A stretch of DNA of 64,000 nt, taken from NCBI GenBank assembly GCA_025667525.1, contig CM046876.1, positions 570,273,469-570,337,468 of the forward strand, given 5' to 3'. Positions 1 to 11,312 of this stretch are shown here, in pieces. Source of the stretch: Glebionis coronaria (Eukaryota; Streptophyta; Magnoliopsida; Asterales; Asteraceae). The translations under genes were made by a program, and so were the position numbers. The notes below the pieces were generated by a model. It worked only from the letters and a program-made list of their open reading frames with translations. It was not told the origin of the DNA and did not search any database. Every line of letters starts with the position of its first letter. The first letter of the stretch is position 1.

Positions 1-1542
1 ACCAACCAACTTGGGTTAACACTTTCCCAGTCGGTTTCCATTCTAATCCATTTTTCCGGGCATTCATCTCATTCACATGGTCAATAAGGCAAGAATCATG
101 ACGACTAGAAAACATACATTCATTACAATTCCAACATTTCAAATTAGAATTCACAGTAGGCTTAGAACGCTGCACTACCGCAGAGCCTTTAGGTTTAGCT
201 ACATGATTCTTTTTATTCAAAACAGAAATAACATTCCTAGGATGGGCTTCTACTTTCTTCTTCACTGGACTACTAGATGGAGGCAAGATCCTATCATTCT
301 TCTTGTTTCTTATAAGCTTAGATCTTTGAGCCTTAGTAGTAGTGTTTACTCCTGTAGAAGGAACACGGTAATATTAGAAGATGGTTTTGATTCCGCCTTA
401 TCTTTAGTGACCAAAGTTTGAGATGGTTTAGTCCTAGGGCCCTTATTAAATGGTGTGACGGCTATAAGGTTCCTTTTGATTGCACTAGAGGACGATGCTG
501 AGACAGTGGCTGCGTTATCCACAACATTCTTACCTTTTAGAGTACGAAGTGTTTCCTTTAACTCAGCCAAGACCAGATTCTTATCACAAATTTGTTCCCT
601 CAAATCAGATATTTCCACCGACTTTCGATTCAATTGTTCAATCAATGATTGATTCTGTGCAGTTGTATTAACACATGCGGGCTTTACTGAATCGAAGAGT
701 CATGTATCTTTCTGTTTTAAGTTATCAACTTTGGACAAAATCTTGGAAACTCGATTATCTAGATCAAGTTTAAAATTCTCAGCGGCCTCAAGTACGTTCA
801 CACAGTTAAGCTCCTTAGATTTCTCTGTGTCTATCGGCAAAGATTTAGCAACTTTGTCACTTGGCTGACGCTGTTTTGATTGTAAATTCAATCGAAAATT
901 CTTTTCAGAGTTTGCATCATCGATATTAACACCTTCGAATGACGTTTCAAAGATTTCTTGAATAAATTGTTGCTTGCATTCAAGCGAAATGCAATGTGTT
1001 TGAATCTCATCAAAACGTTTTGAAAGCGAAGAATATGAATCTTGAAGCTTTAAAAATTCAGCGTCAGATTCGTGACAAGTACTATCTACCACATTATCCA
1101 CATATTCAAGATTATGCACAATAGAATCATTATCAACACTTTTATTTACACAGACGGAAACTATATCATGAGACATCACTTGTTTAAGAAGCTGATCATT
1201 TTGGCGAGAAACCCGTTCTATTTCAAGTAAACTGTTTTCATAAGCATCATCCATTTCATTGAAAACACGTTTAACTTCTTCTATTTCCAAATGCAAATCT
1301 TGATCAAGATTACTAAGACAAGCTTTAACATTCTTTACAAATGGAAAAATTTCGTCTCGAAACGCAACTCTAGTGTGCTCAAAGTTCCATTCACCCTCCG
1401 TTATGGCCGTGGCCGTCGTACGTTCCAAAATGACCTTGTCAAAATCGGCTAAGTGTTGGTGTACCGCGTTTAAGTTAACGGACGCCTTACTTACCGGTTG
1501 AAGTAACTTCGTTAAATCCGTTTTGACAAGTGTAGGAAACAT
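1..1542 (-). pseudogene. Copia gag C-terminal fragment, broken and cut by the window edge
   Basis: Minus-strand piece of a Ty1/copia Gag-like protein. From 1542 down to 700 it reads as 280 residues, acidic and rich in heptad-like Leu/Ile/Val, so probably coiled coil. Landmarks are ERTTATAITEGEW near residue 41 and MSHDIVSV near residue 122. A frame break near 645-700 leads to a second stretch (645-346) with AVTPFNKGPRTK, and a further break leads to a Cys/His cluster (CWNCNECMFSSRHDSC) and WKPTGKV at 1-190. In Asteraceae copia elements these segments lie in this order between the zinc-knuckle coiled coil and the protease, which is known from the family. The segment therefore looks like the part of gag that CopA itself lacks. 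The ATG at 1542 is probably internal, because the frame starts abruptly next to an inverted LTR piece. Protease and pol, if present, lie left of the window. Confidence 0.75.
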
Positions 1543-1547
1543 ACTAG

Positions 1548-1796
1548 GGTGGTTTTCATAATTTACACATAGTTATCTTTCACTTTCTCTCTCTAGAAGT
1601 GTGTGAACTCCATCATCTCTCTATCTCTTTCTCTCTCTAAAACATAAGCAAGATTTACATATCCTACAAATGTTTTGTAGGATATGTAAATCTTGCTTAT
1701 GTTTTAGAGAGAGAAAGAGATAGAGAGATGATGGAGTTCACGCACTTCTAGAGAGAGAAAGTGAAAGATAACTATGTGTAAATTATGAAAACCACC
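1548..1796. repeat. 123-bp-arm palindrome made of CopA LTR R-U5 sequence
   Basis: The left arm (1548-1670) is the reverse complement of the right arm (1674-1796) with one mismatch that I can see and a 3-base centre. The right arm is the last part of the CopA 3' LTR plus two flanking bases. The left arm starts about 33 bases after the first base of the LTR TATA box in transcript sense, so close to the expected transcription start. It ends just past the LTR end, in the spacer before the primer site. It thus covers R and U5 only. Seen directly: the inverted symmetry and its extent. Inferred: that the boundary is the transcription start. Confidence 0.9.
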
Positions 1797-1996
1797 ACCC
1801 TCTCCATCAAAGGAGTGGGTTTATATACCCAAGCCTTGTGATGGTCTTGGGCTTACAATATTGGGCCGGCCTACACATGTTGTAGGCTAGGCTTGGCCTT
1901 GTTTGTTTAATAAAGATATCTAGACTACGAGCTACTACTTAATATATTGTCGGAGTGACCGAATCTTCCTAAATACGTAAAAACGTATTTCCAACA
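1676..1996 (-). repeat. CopA 3' LTR
   Basis: 321 bp, beginning TGTTGGAAATACG and ending CCTACA on the minus strand. It pairs with the copy at 21563-21883. It contains a TATA box (TATATAAA in transcript sense) and TC-rich U5 sequence. Its outer end is fused to an inverted R-U5 copy. Confidence 0.93.
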
Positions 1997-2011
1997 ATCT
2001 CCCCCTAAGGG
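1997..2011 (-). promoter_or_regulatory. CopA polypurine tract
   Basis: On the minus strand CCCTTAGGGGGAGAT sits directly before the 3' LTR TG. This is the expected primer site for plus-strand DNA synthesis. Confidence 0.85.
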
Positions 2012-2344
2012 AGGTCACTCCAAACGAGGGCGTTACCCAAGTTACAATAATAGAATAAACTTAGCATGCTATGCTTTTCTTGAGCTCGTAGTCTTCATCT
2101 TTCTTTTCTTTTTCTTTTATGGTGAACATGCTGATGTGATCTTTGATATCAATCTTTAGCATTAATCTCTTTCCTTGATCTTGTGCATCCATCACTTGTG
2201 ATCTTCGCCTCTTCATGACTCCATGTCCCACATACTTATACCTGAGTAATTCTTGGAAGCTTTAGAGTTCGATACAGCGGAAGACTTTGGCTTTTAGGCT
2301 TTCTTGAATCAGATGAAGTATTAAGTGCATAAAGTATAAGCATG
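2012..2344 (-). other. CopA 3' noncoding tail, LTR-proximal part
   Basis: No reading frame. The part near the AthA insertion matches, in inverted orientation, the end of the CopC noncoding tail (about 44340-44580). The last five bases GCATG (2340-2344) are the left copy of the AthA target duplication. Confidence 0.8.
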
Positions 2345-2788
2345 TGATAGGTGTGTAAACACCCATCCTTTTACCACTTAATTCTGGCTAAAACAAGACC
2401 AAAACACGTATTTAATATCATTTGTTTGGAATTATGCGTGGTTTTTGTGTTTATTGTGTTTTCAGAGCTAACCGGATGAATATTAAAGAAAACATGGGAT
2501 TGCACGGGTTTTATCAAGGAAAAAGACTCAAGACGAAGTCTATTGTCCAAGAGGTGCAAAAGATTTGAAGTCAATGGGCCTATTTGAAGATTTATCGAAG
2601 AAAAGGACCAAAGATGGAAGATTTACATATGTCGAAGAAACTCAAGTCTATTTAACGAAGAAATTAAAAGACGAGTTGAATTTAATCGACGACAAATCCC
2701 GAATCAGAATCGAAAATGTCAACTTTTCTGAAAAGACGAGAAGACAAGAAGAAAGGAAGAAAGACCACTCACCAACCAACCACTAGGA

Positions 2789-2798
2789 CTATATATAG
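2789..2798 (+). promoter_or_regulatory. AthA LTR TATA box
   Basis: CTATATATAG is followed by pyrimidine-rich sequence. The 3' LTR carries the same box near 11757. Transcription would be expected to start about 30 bp downstream. Confidence 0.6.
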
Positions 2799-3264
2799 TT
2801 TTTCCCTTCACACAATTAGGGAGTTAGCTTTCATTTTCTTTTTCCCAGTTTTCTTAGGAACGGTTCATCACCAACACCATTAGGGTGTTTGGTGATTTTT
2901 AATTTCTTTTCAATCTTGTAAGTGTTTTAATCATTACTCTTGTTACCTTTACATTAATCCTTTAATTCCATCTTTTCATTCATCTTATTCTTCATCATCT
3001 TCTATTGCAAGTTCTTAAGTTTTCTATTTGATTTAAGTTTGATCTTAAAAAGTTGTTGATTTAGTGTTTTTATTGGTGGGATTTGTTACTTATGATATTT
3101 AAATGATTATTGGTTGATTTGGTAAAACCTTTTCGAGTATTTTGGTGTTTAGATTGATAAAACGTGTTCCTGCTACTGTTACTGTTCTTTCTGATCCGAA
3201 CATTCCGAATTGACCATTTGCTAATTCCCTTACTCGGAATATTTTAAATATTCCGAATAGTGTT

Positions 3265-3616
3265 ATTTTTCCGCATAAGACCTTTTTTCCGCATAAGTCT
3301 ATTTTTCCGCATAAGGCACTTTTTCCGCATAAGACCTTTTTTCCGCATAGACCACTTTTTCCGCATAAGGCTATTTTTCCGCATAAGGCTATTTTTCCGC
3401 ATAAGACCTTTTTTCCGCATAAGGCTATTTTTCCGCATAAGGCACTTTTTCCGCATAAGACCTTTTTTTCCGCATAGACCACTTTTTCCGCATAAGGCTA
3501 TTTTTCCGCATAAGACCTTTTTTCCGCATAAGTCTATTTTTCCGCATAAGGCACTTTTTCCGCATAAGACCACTTTTTCCGCATAAGGCTATTTTTCCGC
3601 ATAAGGCTATTTTTCC
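3265..3616 (+). repeat. 17-19 bp minisatellite in the AthA 5' LTR
   Basis: Nineteen units of the pattern TTTTTCCGCATAAG plus three variable bases (GCT, ACC, TCT or GCA), with a degenerate last unit reading CCGAGT. The 3' LTR copy (12233-12602) has one extra unit. The repeats create long spurious reading frames on both strands, such as LCGKIALCGK, which are not genes. Confidence 0.95.
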
Positions 3617-3834
3617 GAGTAGGATATTTTTCAGTTCTAATTCAAGTGTTGCTTTTTAATTGTTGATTGTTTTAAGTTTATATCATTATCATTTTATTCA
3701 TTTCCCTGTTTAGTAGATTAGAAAACCAAACCCACTTTTTGTCACCAAGAACAAACCGTTCCACTTAGAGCTGAGATCAATTCGAGAGGATTCCGAGAAT
3801 CGAACTTTTCAACATAGAAAACCCATGTATCAAA

Positions 3835-3849
3835 TGGCGCCGCTGCCGG
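3835..3849 (+). promoter_or_regulatory. AthA primer binding site, tRNA-Asp type
   Basis: TGGCGCCGCTGCCGG starts two bases after the LTR end. It resembles the complement of the tRNA-Asp 3' end, the primer class reported for Athila-like elements. Confidence 0.75.
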
Positions 3850-4050
3850 CTCCTCTCGTTAAGATCAAAAGTTTTCTGTGAGAACTTGGATTTTGGGATC
3901 CGTTCCCCGTGAACGTTACTTTTTCACAAAATTTTTTTTCAAAAAATCCTAAAAAATATATAAATTTTCAAAAATACAAAAAAAATTAAAAAACATAAAA
4001 ACCAAAAATATTTTTGCTTTGTTTTTCTTTGTTCGTTCTTTTGCAGGTGT

Positions 4051-4626
4051 ATGCGCACTCGATCCACGTCATATCAAGAGCCCGAGCCTCTCGATCACTT
4101 AGACATGGCCGGTGTACCACCTCCAAACAATAATAACAACAACAACCCACCTTTCAACAACATGAACAATAACAACAACAATGAGCCCCTTCCGGATAAT
4201 CGCCCGATGATTGAACTGCTGCAAGCTCATGTCGATGGCAACACGGATCCAATTGTTATACCACCAATTGCCGCCAACAATTTCGAGCTAAAATCAGGCT
4301 TTATCCAGATGGTCTCCGCTCAACCATTCTTGGGACGAACCATTGATGACCCACACGACCACATCAAGAGATTTCTACAACTCACCAACACGGTCAAGTT
4401 CAATGGAGTTCCACAAGAGGTTATAAGGTTACAACTTTTTCCCTTTTCTTTAGAGGGTCAAGCCCGGCATTGGCTTGCTAAGGAACCGCCACAGAGTATT
4501 CTCTCGTGGACGGATTTGGAAACAAAGTTTATCAATTACTTTTTTCCACCCTCTCGTACTACCGCATTGCGGAATGAAATCATCAATTTTGAACAAAAGT
4601 ACGATGAGTCGTTCAGTGAATCTTAG
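4051..4626 (+). pseudogene. AthA gag, N-terminal part ended by an amber codon
   Basis: 191 codons starting MRTRSTSYQEPE at the first ATG after an A-rich leader. It has an Asn-rich linker and then the capsid-type Gag region: PFLGRTIDDPHDHIKRF, FPFSLEGQARHW, FINYFFPPSRT. The frame stops at TAG (4624-4626) after SFSES, where relatives have a Trp codon, so a single TGG-to-TAG change is likely. The same frame stays open from 4627 through the next feature. The product would form the virus-like particle shell. As it stands only a truncated Gag could be made without readthrough. Confidence 0.9.
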
Positions 4627-4713
4627 GATCGTTTCAAAGATCTTTTAAGAAAATGCCCACAACATGGTTTTACCAAAGTACATCAAATTAATACTTTTTA
4701 CAATGGTTTAAGC

Positions 4714-7700
4714 ATGAGTGACCAAGATTCACTGAACAGTGCCTCGGGGGGTAATCTATTGGCTAAGACTTCCAATGCTGCTTGGGATATCATTGAGAAC
4801 AAGTCTCGTGTGCAAACCAAGAGTATTCGGACCAATGTTGCTAGTGCTAGCACTAATGACAGCGACAAGCGACTTGACAAAATCACCACGCTTCTTGAAT
4901 CGCTTGTCACCCACACCGTCAGCAACAACAACAGTAACAACGCCAAAAACGCTCAAGTGAACGCTGTCAGCCAACCTTGTGAGATATGCGGTGGTCCTCA
5001 CTCTTACACAACTTGTACTGCCACCCAAGACTACCCTGCTGAGAATGTGAATGCGGCATATGGCACCTATCCTCAACCTGCTTATCAAGCTAAACCTCAA
5101 GGTGACCGTAATTTACTTAGCTACCGCAGCAACAACTATCTTTCACCACCTGGCTTTCCTCCTACCAACCCAAACCAACAACAAAACCTTAATCGCCCTC
5201 CTCAACAACAACAACAGCCTCGACAACCATACATCCCTCCTCACAAGCAGCAACAACCGCCTCAACGTAACAATCAAGTCTACCAACAACCTGCTTACCA
5301 ACCACCTGCATACAATGCTCCTCCCAACCAAGCCACCACTACATTACATCAAGAGGTTGCAACCTACATGAGAACCAATGATGTGATAGTGGGGAATCTC
5401 CAAGAGGAAGTGCGCAATTTGAAAGCAGACTTGGTCAAGCAAGGAAATGATTTGAGAGCCGACATGAGAAACACGTTGGATAGCCAAACGAATGATCTAA
5501 GGAACATGATGGCTAGTTTCTTCCAAGGTAATCAACCCTCTTCTTCGGGTACTCTTCCGAGTAACACCGTTGCGAACCCAAGAGGGGAGATGAAAGCAAT
5601 CACCACTCGAAGTGGTAAAGGTACCAAGGAACCCGAGCTTCCTATACCTCCGCCGGTGATTGTGACTAAGGAGAACGAGTCACCTGCTCCTATTCCTCCT
5701 CCTTCTCCTTCCCCAATTTCTCCACCTCTTCCTTCTACCCCTCCCCCACCCGTGGTTGTGAGTGATCCTATTCCCCTAAAGCCTTCCTCTTCTTCCAATA
5801 TACCTTATCCTTCAAGGTTGAGGAAAGAGAAGCTCAAAAGGAAGGACGATATTCAGGTTTCGAATTTCCTTAAAATGTTCAAACAACTGAATTTCAATAT
5901 CTCTTTCGCTGAGGCTCTCGCTCACATGCCCAAGTATGCAAAAATGTTTAAAGACCTTCTGAGCGACAAGGAAAAGCTCCTCGATATTACCAACACCCAA
6001 CTTAATGAGAATTGCTCTGCAGTACTCTTAAGGAAATTGCCAACCAAGCTTGGTGATCCGGGTCGTTTTCTTATCCCTTGCAATTTCCCGGGAGTAGAGA
6101 ATTGCATGGCCCTAGCCGATCTAGGTGCCAGTATTAATCTCATGCCTCTAAGTGTTTGGAAGCAATTATCTCTCCCAGAGCTAGTCCCCACCAAAATGAC
6201 TTTGGAATTAGCTAACCGTACGGTTGCTTATCCAGTGGGGATAGCCGAAGACGTCATTGTAGGAGTCGACAAATTCACCTTCCCTGCTGATTTTGTTGTC
6301 GTTGACTACGAGATGGACCCCCGTGTGCCACTCATTGTTGGTCGTCCATTCTTGAGTACCGGTCGCACTCTCATTGATGTTGAAGCCGGTGAGCTAATCA
6401 TGAGAGTGGGTGACGATAAAGTAGTCTTCAACATGGGAAAGCTTTCTAAACAGCCTTATTCTTACGAGAGTGTTAATTGTATTGACGTTCTTGATGAGGC
6501 TTGTGAAGAACATTTCAAAGATGCTTGTAAAAATATTCCTATCTCTCTTCCCAATGTTGAGACCGTTTCCTCTATCGACTCATCACTATTTCTATTCGGA
6601 GAAAGTGATTTCCTTTGGAAAGATTTGGAAGCCACCTTGGGAGATGTGAATTTAGACAATGACGATTCTACTGCCAATTGGGATGACGATCTCAGTTTCA
6701 TTGCAAACCTCCTCAGAGAAGACAATCCTTCCCCTCCATCTCCCACTGTTATTGCTATCGATACTCCAACTTCGAATACGCCTCCCGTCGAAAATCCTCC
6801 GGATTTGGAACTTAAGGAGTTGCCGCCCCATCTTGAGTATGTATTCCTCGAAGAAGAGAAGAAGTCGCCAGTCATCATTGCTAAGGATTTGAAGGATGAA
6901 GAGAAAGCTCGACTTGTCGCCGTGTTGAAAGATCATAAGAAGGCTATCGCTTGGAAGATTTCCGATATTCGTGGAATTGATCCTCACTTCCGCACACACA
7001 AAATTCTCATGGAGGACGACTATAAGCCCACTATTCAAAGCCAACGAAGGGTGAATCCAAAAATCCATGAAGTCATCAAAACAGAGGTTATCAAACTTCT
7101 TGATGCGGGTATGATTTACCCTATTTCGGATTCACCATGGGTTAGTCTAATCCATTGTGTGCCCAAGAAGGGCGGAATAACCGTTGTTCCCAATGAACAC
7201 AACGAGTTAATTCCCACTCGTCTTGTTACTGGGTGGAGAGTTTGTATAGACTACCGCAAACTCAATGATGCCACGAGAAAGGATCATTTCCCTCTACCTT
7301 TTATGGACCAAATGCTTGAACGTTTAGCGGGTAATGAATATTACTGCTTTCTTGATGGTTTCTCGGGTTATTTCCAAATACCCATCGATCCCCAAGATCA
7401 AGAAAAGACTACATTCACTTGTCCCTATGGCACTTTTGCTGACAAAAGAATGCCTTTTGGCTTATGTAATGCGCCCGGGACTTTCCAAAGGTGCATGTTA
7501 GCTATCTTCCATGACATGGTTGAACAAACCATGGAAGTCTTCATGGATGATTTCTCGGTCTTCGGGGATTCTTTCTCGTCTTGCCTTGCCAATTTGGAAC
7601 GTATGCTCAAGCGGTGCGAAGACACTCGCCTAGTTCTAAATTGGGAAAAATGCCATTTTATGGTAAAAGAAGGCGTCGTGCTTGGACATAAGATCTCGAA

Positions 7701-9714
7701 AGCCGGTCTTGAAGTTGACCGTGCTAAAGTCGATGTTATCGCAAAGTTGCCTCCACCTTCAACCGTGAAGGGTGTGAGAAGTTTTCTGGGTCATGCGGGC
7801 TTCTACCGTCGATTCATCAAAGATTTCTCTCAAATCTCTCGCCCGATGACCCACCTCTTGGAAAAAGATACTCCTTTTATCTTTTCCAAAGAGTGCCTTG
7901 AAGCCTTCAACTCGCTTAAGGATAAGCTAACTAAGGCACCCGTCTTGGTTACCCCTAATTGGGAGCTTCCCTTTGAGTTGATGTGCGATGCTAGTGATGT
8001 TGCTATTGGAGCGGTTCTGGGACAAAGAGTGAACAAACACTTCCAACCGATCCATTACGCTAGCAAGACAATGACAGGGGCACAATTGCATTATACGACA
8101 ACTGAAAAAGAGCTTTTAGCTGTTGTCTATGCTTTTGAAAAATTCCGCCCCTATCTTGTCCTTTCCACCACCATCGTGTATACCGATCATTCCGCGTTGA
8201 AGTACTTGTTGACAAAGCAAGATTCCAAACCAAGACTTCTTCGCTGGGTTTTGCTGCTCCAGGAATTTAAAATAGAAATTCGCGATAAAAAAGGAGCTGA
8301 AAATCTAGCCGCAGACCACCTTAGCAGACTTGAGGATCCTTACCAAGGGGATCCCCCGAACAAAGAAATCAATGATTCTTTTCCCTTGGAGACCTTAATG
8401 TCTATAAACTCGAAATCGAATGAAACCCCGTGGTTTGCGGACTTTGCAAACTACTTAACGGGTGGAATTCTCAAGGAAGGGTTGACGTCCCAACAAAAGA
8501 AAAAGTTTTTCACCGACATTAAGACTTACTTTTGGGACGACCCTTACCTATTCAAACAATGTGCCGACCTGATTATTCGCCGATGTGTTGATGGACCGGC
8601 AGCGTCTGAAATCCTTGATGCTTGCCACAAAGGACCCACCGGTGGTCACTTTGGTCCCAACTACACCGCCAAAAAAGTGTTTGATTCGGGATTTTATTGG
8701 CCCACCATCTACCGTGATGCTTACGATATGGTTAAAAGATGTGATGTTTGCCAAAAACAAGGCACGATCACACATAAAGACGAGATGCCTCAGAATTTCA
8801 TTCAAGAGTGTGAAATCTTTGATGTTTGGGGTATCGACTTTATGGGGCCATTCCCTTCCTCTAAAGGAAACAAATACATCCTTGTAGCCGTTGACTACGT
8901 TTCAAAGTGGGTTGAAGCCAAAGCTTTACCCACTAATGACGCAAGGGTGGTTTGTAACTTTTTGAAAGCTCTTTTCGCTAGATTCGGTGTGTCTCGTGCC
9001 ATTATTAGTGATCGTGGGACTCATTTCTGCAATGACCAATTTGCTAGAGTCATGGCTAAGTACGGTGTAAACCATCATCTTTCCACAGCCTACCACCCAC
9101 AAACTAATGGCCAGGCTGAAATATCCAACCGAGGACTTAAGCGAATTCTTGAAAGGACCGTGGGAGAGCATCGTGCCGCATGGGCTGATAAACTTGATGA
9201 TGCTTTGTGGGCTTTCCGTACTGCTTACAAGACCCCGATCGGCTGTACGCCTTATCGTCTTGTGTACGGGAAAGCGTGCCACCTCCCCATTGAGTTGGAG
9301 CACAAGGCTTACTGGGCCTTGAAGTGGGCTAATTTTGATATCAACAAAGCCAGTGACCTACACAAGATCCAACTCAATGAGCTGAATGAACTTCGGAATG
9401 AGGCTTATGAAAATTCTTTGATCTATAAGGAAAGAACTAAGCTCATTCACGATTCTAAGATTAAAAACCGAGAGTTCCATGTTGGAGACAAAGTCTTACT
9501 TTTTAACTCTCAGTTGAAAATCTTTTCGGGCAAGCTCAAATATCGTTGGTCCGGCCCATTCATCATTGCCCAAATTTTTCCATATGGTACTCTCGAGCTC
9601 GCTCAACCTAATGGACCTAATTTTAAGGTGAATGGCCAACGAGTAAAGTTGTACTTTGGTGAGGACACCTCACAGGAGGTGATTCCATCCCTCACCACGT
9701 TCCCCATGAACTAA
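4714..9714 (+). CDS. AthA Gag C-terminus-Pol polyprotein: protease, RT, RNase H, integrase
   Basis: 1666 codons, in frame with gag; 4627-4713 is also open, so the Met at 4714 is only the first after the amber. Domains in order: zinc knuckle [13 protein letters not shown] (89-101); Pro/Gln-rich linker; aspartic protease with ADLGAS (Asp 469); reverse transcriptase with [11 protein letters not shown] near 880 and FMDD (943-946); RNase H with CDASD (Asp 1092); integrase with an HHCC finger (His 1305 to CDVC near 1343) and Asp 1375, Asp 1433, Glu 1469 (D-X57-D-X35-E). All catalytic residues that I can identify are present. It ends in TAA with no chromodomain, which is normal for Athila relatives. 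It would copy and integrate AthA, and could act on AthB in trans (inference). Residue numbers count from the Met at 4714. Confidence 0.95.
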   Translation: MSDQDSLNSASGGNLLAKTSNAAWDIIENKSRVQTKSIRTNVASASTNDSDKRLDKITTLLESLVTHTVSNNNSNNAKNAQVNAVSQPCEICGGPHSYTTCTATQDYPAENVNAAYGTYPQPAYQAKPQGDRNLLSYRSNNYLSPPGFPPTNPNQQQNLNRPPQQQQQPRQPYIPPHKQQQPPQRNNQVYQQPAYQPPAYNAPPNQATTTLHQEVATYMRTNDVIVGNLQEEVRNLKADLVKQGNDLRADMRNTLDSQTNDLRNMMASFFQGNQPSSSGTLPSNTVANPRGEMKAITTRSGKGTKEPELPIPPPVIVTKENESPAPIPPPSPSPISPPLPSTPPPPVVVSDPIPLKPSSSSNIPYPSRLRKEKLKRKDDIQVSNFLKMFKQLNFNISFAEALAHMPKYAKMFKDLLSDKEKLLDITNTQLNENCSAVLLRKLPTKLGDPGRFLIPCNFPGVENCMALADLGASINLMPLSVWKQLSLPELVPTKMTLELANRTVAYPVGIAEDVIVGVDKFTFPADFVVVDYEMDPRVPLIVGRPFLSTGRTLIDVEAGELIMRVGDDKVVFNMGKLSKQPYSYESVNCIDVLDEACEEHFKDACKNIPISLPNVETVSSIDSSLFLFGESDFLWKDLEATLGDVNLDNDDSTANWDDDLSFIANLLREDNPSPPSPTVIAIDTPTSNTPPVENPPDLELKELPPHLEYVFLEEEKKSPVIIAKDLKDEEKARLVAVLKDHKKAIAWKISDIRGIDPHFRTHKILMEDDYKPTIQSQRRVNPKIHEVIKTEVIKLLDAGMIYPISDSPWVSLIHCVPKKGGITVVPNEHNELIPTRLVTGWRVCIDYRKLNDATRKDHFPLPFMDQMLERLAGNEYYCFLDGFSGYFQIPIDPQDQEKTTFTCPYGTFADKRMPFGLCNAPGTFQRCMLAIFHDMVEQTMEVFMDDFSVFGDSFSSCLANLERMLKRCEDTRLVLNWEKCHFMVKEGVVLGHKISKAGLEVDRAKVDVIAKLPPPSTVKGVRSFLGHAGFYRRFIKDFSQISRPMTHLLEKDTPFIFSKECLEAFNSLKDKLTKAPVLVTPNWELPFELMCDASDVAIGAVLGQRVNKHFQPIHYASKTMTGAQLHYTTTEKELLAVVYAFEKFRPYLVLSTTIVYTDHSALKYLLTKQDSKPRLLRWVLLLQEFKIEIRDKKGAENLAADHLSRLEDPYQGDPPNKEINDSFPLETLMSINSKSNETPWFADFANYLTGGILKEGLTSQQKKKFFTDIKTYFWDDPYLFKQCADLIIRRCVDGPAASEILDACHKGPTGGHFGPNYTAKKVFDSGFYWPTIYRDAYDMVKRCDVCQKQGTITHKDEMPQNFIQECEIFDVWGIDFMGPFPSSKGNKYILVAVDYVSKWVEAKALPTNDARVVCNFLKALFARFGVSRAIISDRGTHFCNDQFARVMAKYGVNHHLSTAYHPQTNGQAEISNRGLKRILERTVGEHRAAWADKLDDALWAFRTAYKTPIGCTPYRLVYGKACHLPIELEHKAYWALKWANFDINKASDLHKIQLNELNELRNEAYENSLIYKERTKLIHDSKIKNREFHVGDKVLLFNSQLKIFSGKLKYRWSGPFIIAQIFPYGTLELAQPNGPNFKVNGQRVKLYFGEDTSQEVIPSLTTFPMN

Positions 9715-9723
9715 TTTTGGGTC

Positions 9724-9780
9724 GAGTCAGGCTCGTGACTCGGTTATCAAAAACAAGCGCTCCTCGGGAGGCAGCCCGAG
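9724..9780 (+). other. Paired stem-loops downstream of AthA pol
   Basis: Hairpin 1 (9724-9741): GAGTCA, loop GGCTCG, TGACTC. Hairpin 2 (9763-9780): CTCGGG, loop AGGCAG, CCCGAG. Both stems are perfect. The same block lies right after the AthB stop codon at 58779-58834, although the proteins upstream differ. Possible roles are RNA stability, packaging or translation; none is shown. Confidence 0.8.
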
Positions 9781-9800
9781 TATCTATCCCTTTAACCCCC

Positions 9801-10091
9801 TAAGTGTAGGGGCGGACCTATTTTGGTCATTTGTGTTGTATGGTGCTGTGATTACAGGGACAACTGCAATCTTGGAAATCTCTGAAGAACCGTGCTCCCG
9901 TGTTATCCGAAATCCGGTTCTATCTCTCAACTATCGTGATTCAATTTTCTTCATACTCACATTTGAAATTGATCACTTTAGTCGTCTCTTCCTTAACTCG
10001 AGTTAACCAACGTGCACAATGTCATAAGTGTAGGGGAGACTTTTCCCACATGCTTAAACATTAAGGACAATGTTTATCTTAAGTGTAGGGG
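9801..10091 (+). promoter_or_regulatory. Internal purine-tract-like motifs in the AthA tail
   Basis: TAAGTGTAGGGG starts at 9801, 10025 and 10080, and again at 11298 as the true polypurine tract. A hairpin AAACATT/AATGTTT (10056-10075) lies just before the third copy. AthB has the same series with identical 55-base spacing between copies two and three. Confidence 0.75.
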
Positions 10092-11297
10092 GGACTTCTA
10101 TCAAAGTTTTAAGTGGACTTTTCCGTGAAAATGCCTTCATTTAACCAGAAAATCATCTTTTTCAACATTTTTCAAATTTTTAATTAACTTTGGTCATTTA
10201 GTCGTAATTTTTAAATTTTTATCGTTGCTTTCATATGTATATATCCCGCAATAAAGTCAAAAATATTAATAAAGTGGTGTAGCTAGTTTTGAAATCTTAG
10301 ATCTATTAGGCCCGTTGCGTTTATTTTGACTCAACCCGAATAGATTGGTTAGTTTTGAAATCTTAGATTGGCGAGTCCGAAAAGGCCCTAACAAGGCATG
10401 AGGATTCCATTTTATTGCTGAAGATCCAAAGTGATGTGAAAAGCATTATTCCTAAAATCAATATGAAGGATCAAGACTCACGACGAAAAGCAATCAACTC
10501 CCATAAAGATCATGGAGAAGTCTATCCGAAAAGACCCTAACAAGGTATGAGGATAAATAGATCCAAGTCCGAAAAGGAGGCGGATCGTTGTATCTCAAAA
10601 TCCCAATTAGAGATTGAAGAAATAATCATGAAGTCGTGGTCAACAAAGTTGGAGTACCCCTCAAAAGTCTCCAAGTGAAGAAACTCTATTATGATGAGAA
10701 GACCATTATCTCAAGAACGTCTCTCGAAGATATGAAGTATGAAGTACATGCCAAATATCGGCCCGAGAAAGGTCTCAAATCGTGAACCAAGTTATGCCAA
10801 GATATGAACTTTTTGATATCCCGAGAAGCAGTTTTAAGAGATTTTGTCCTTTAGCTAACTATTGATCAAATCGTCCTACTTTGCTTCAGCCTAAATAAAC
10901 TATCGAAATAAGTCCAAAAATGCATCTTCATGATCATTCTAAGACAAAAATAAAATATAAGAGATACACCTAGGAATAAGGGAGTCTAAGCATTTAATTA
11001 AGCCATGTGTGTGAGTGTTTGATTTACTAACTTATAATAACAATGATCTCGTTTCTAAGCTTAGTTTGGGGAACGTGAAACTTGAGGGTGATAAATCTTC
11101 GCAGCACCAAAGCCCTAATGTAAGTCCTCGATTTCTCTGCAAGTTATTCCCATCCTTTTGTTTATTTTAAAGTTTTAATTTCTCTTAGTATTTAAATTTT
11201 TATTTAGTAGTATTTGAATAAGGCCAAGGTTGATTGATTATGAGAAAAATGTAAATTTGCTTTATCACTAAGCATTGCATGAGGGCATGGCAATGGT

Positions 11298-11312
11298 TAA
11301 GTGTAGGGGATT
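11298..11312 (+). promoter_or_regulatory. AthA polypurine tract
   Basis: TAAGTGTAGGGGATT lies directly before the 3' LTR and is the likely plus-strand primer. Confidence 0.8.

Larger units (their letters stand above)
2345..3832 (+). repeat. AthA 5' LTR
   Basis: 1488 bp, beginning TGATAGGTGTG and ending CCATGTATCA. It contains a TATA-like CTATATATAG at 2789-2798, a TC/T-rich stretch downstream, and the CCGCATAAG minisatellite. The 3' copy begins TA instead of TG. Confidence 0.95.
9715..11297 (+). other. AthA 3' noncoding tail
   Basis: About 1.6 kb without a convincing reading frame. It holds two stem-loops just after the stop, three internal TAAGTGTAGGGG motifs, a small hairpin, and a diverged internal duplication (CCCTAACAAGGCATGAGGA near 10386 and a variant near 10540). 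Other Athila elements carry envelope-like genes here; I see none. Confidence 0.8.

Noticed and set aside
3099..3586. Repetitive frames on both strands (LCGKIALCGK, LFFRIRPFFRI)
   Set aside because: They are translations of the LTR minisatellite and recur at 12067-12572; no Met context or homologue.
3265..3616. Regular short repeats resembling a CRISPR array
   Set aside because: Units are 17-19 bp with three-base variable parts and no spacers, inside a plant LTR.
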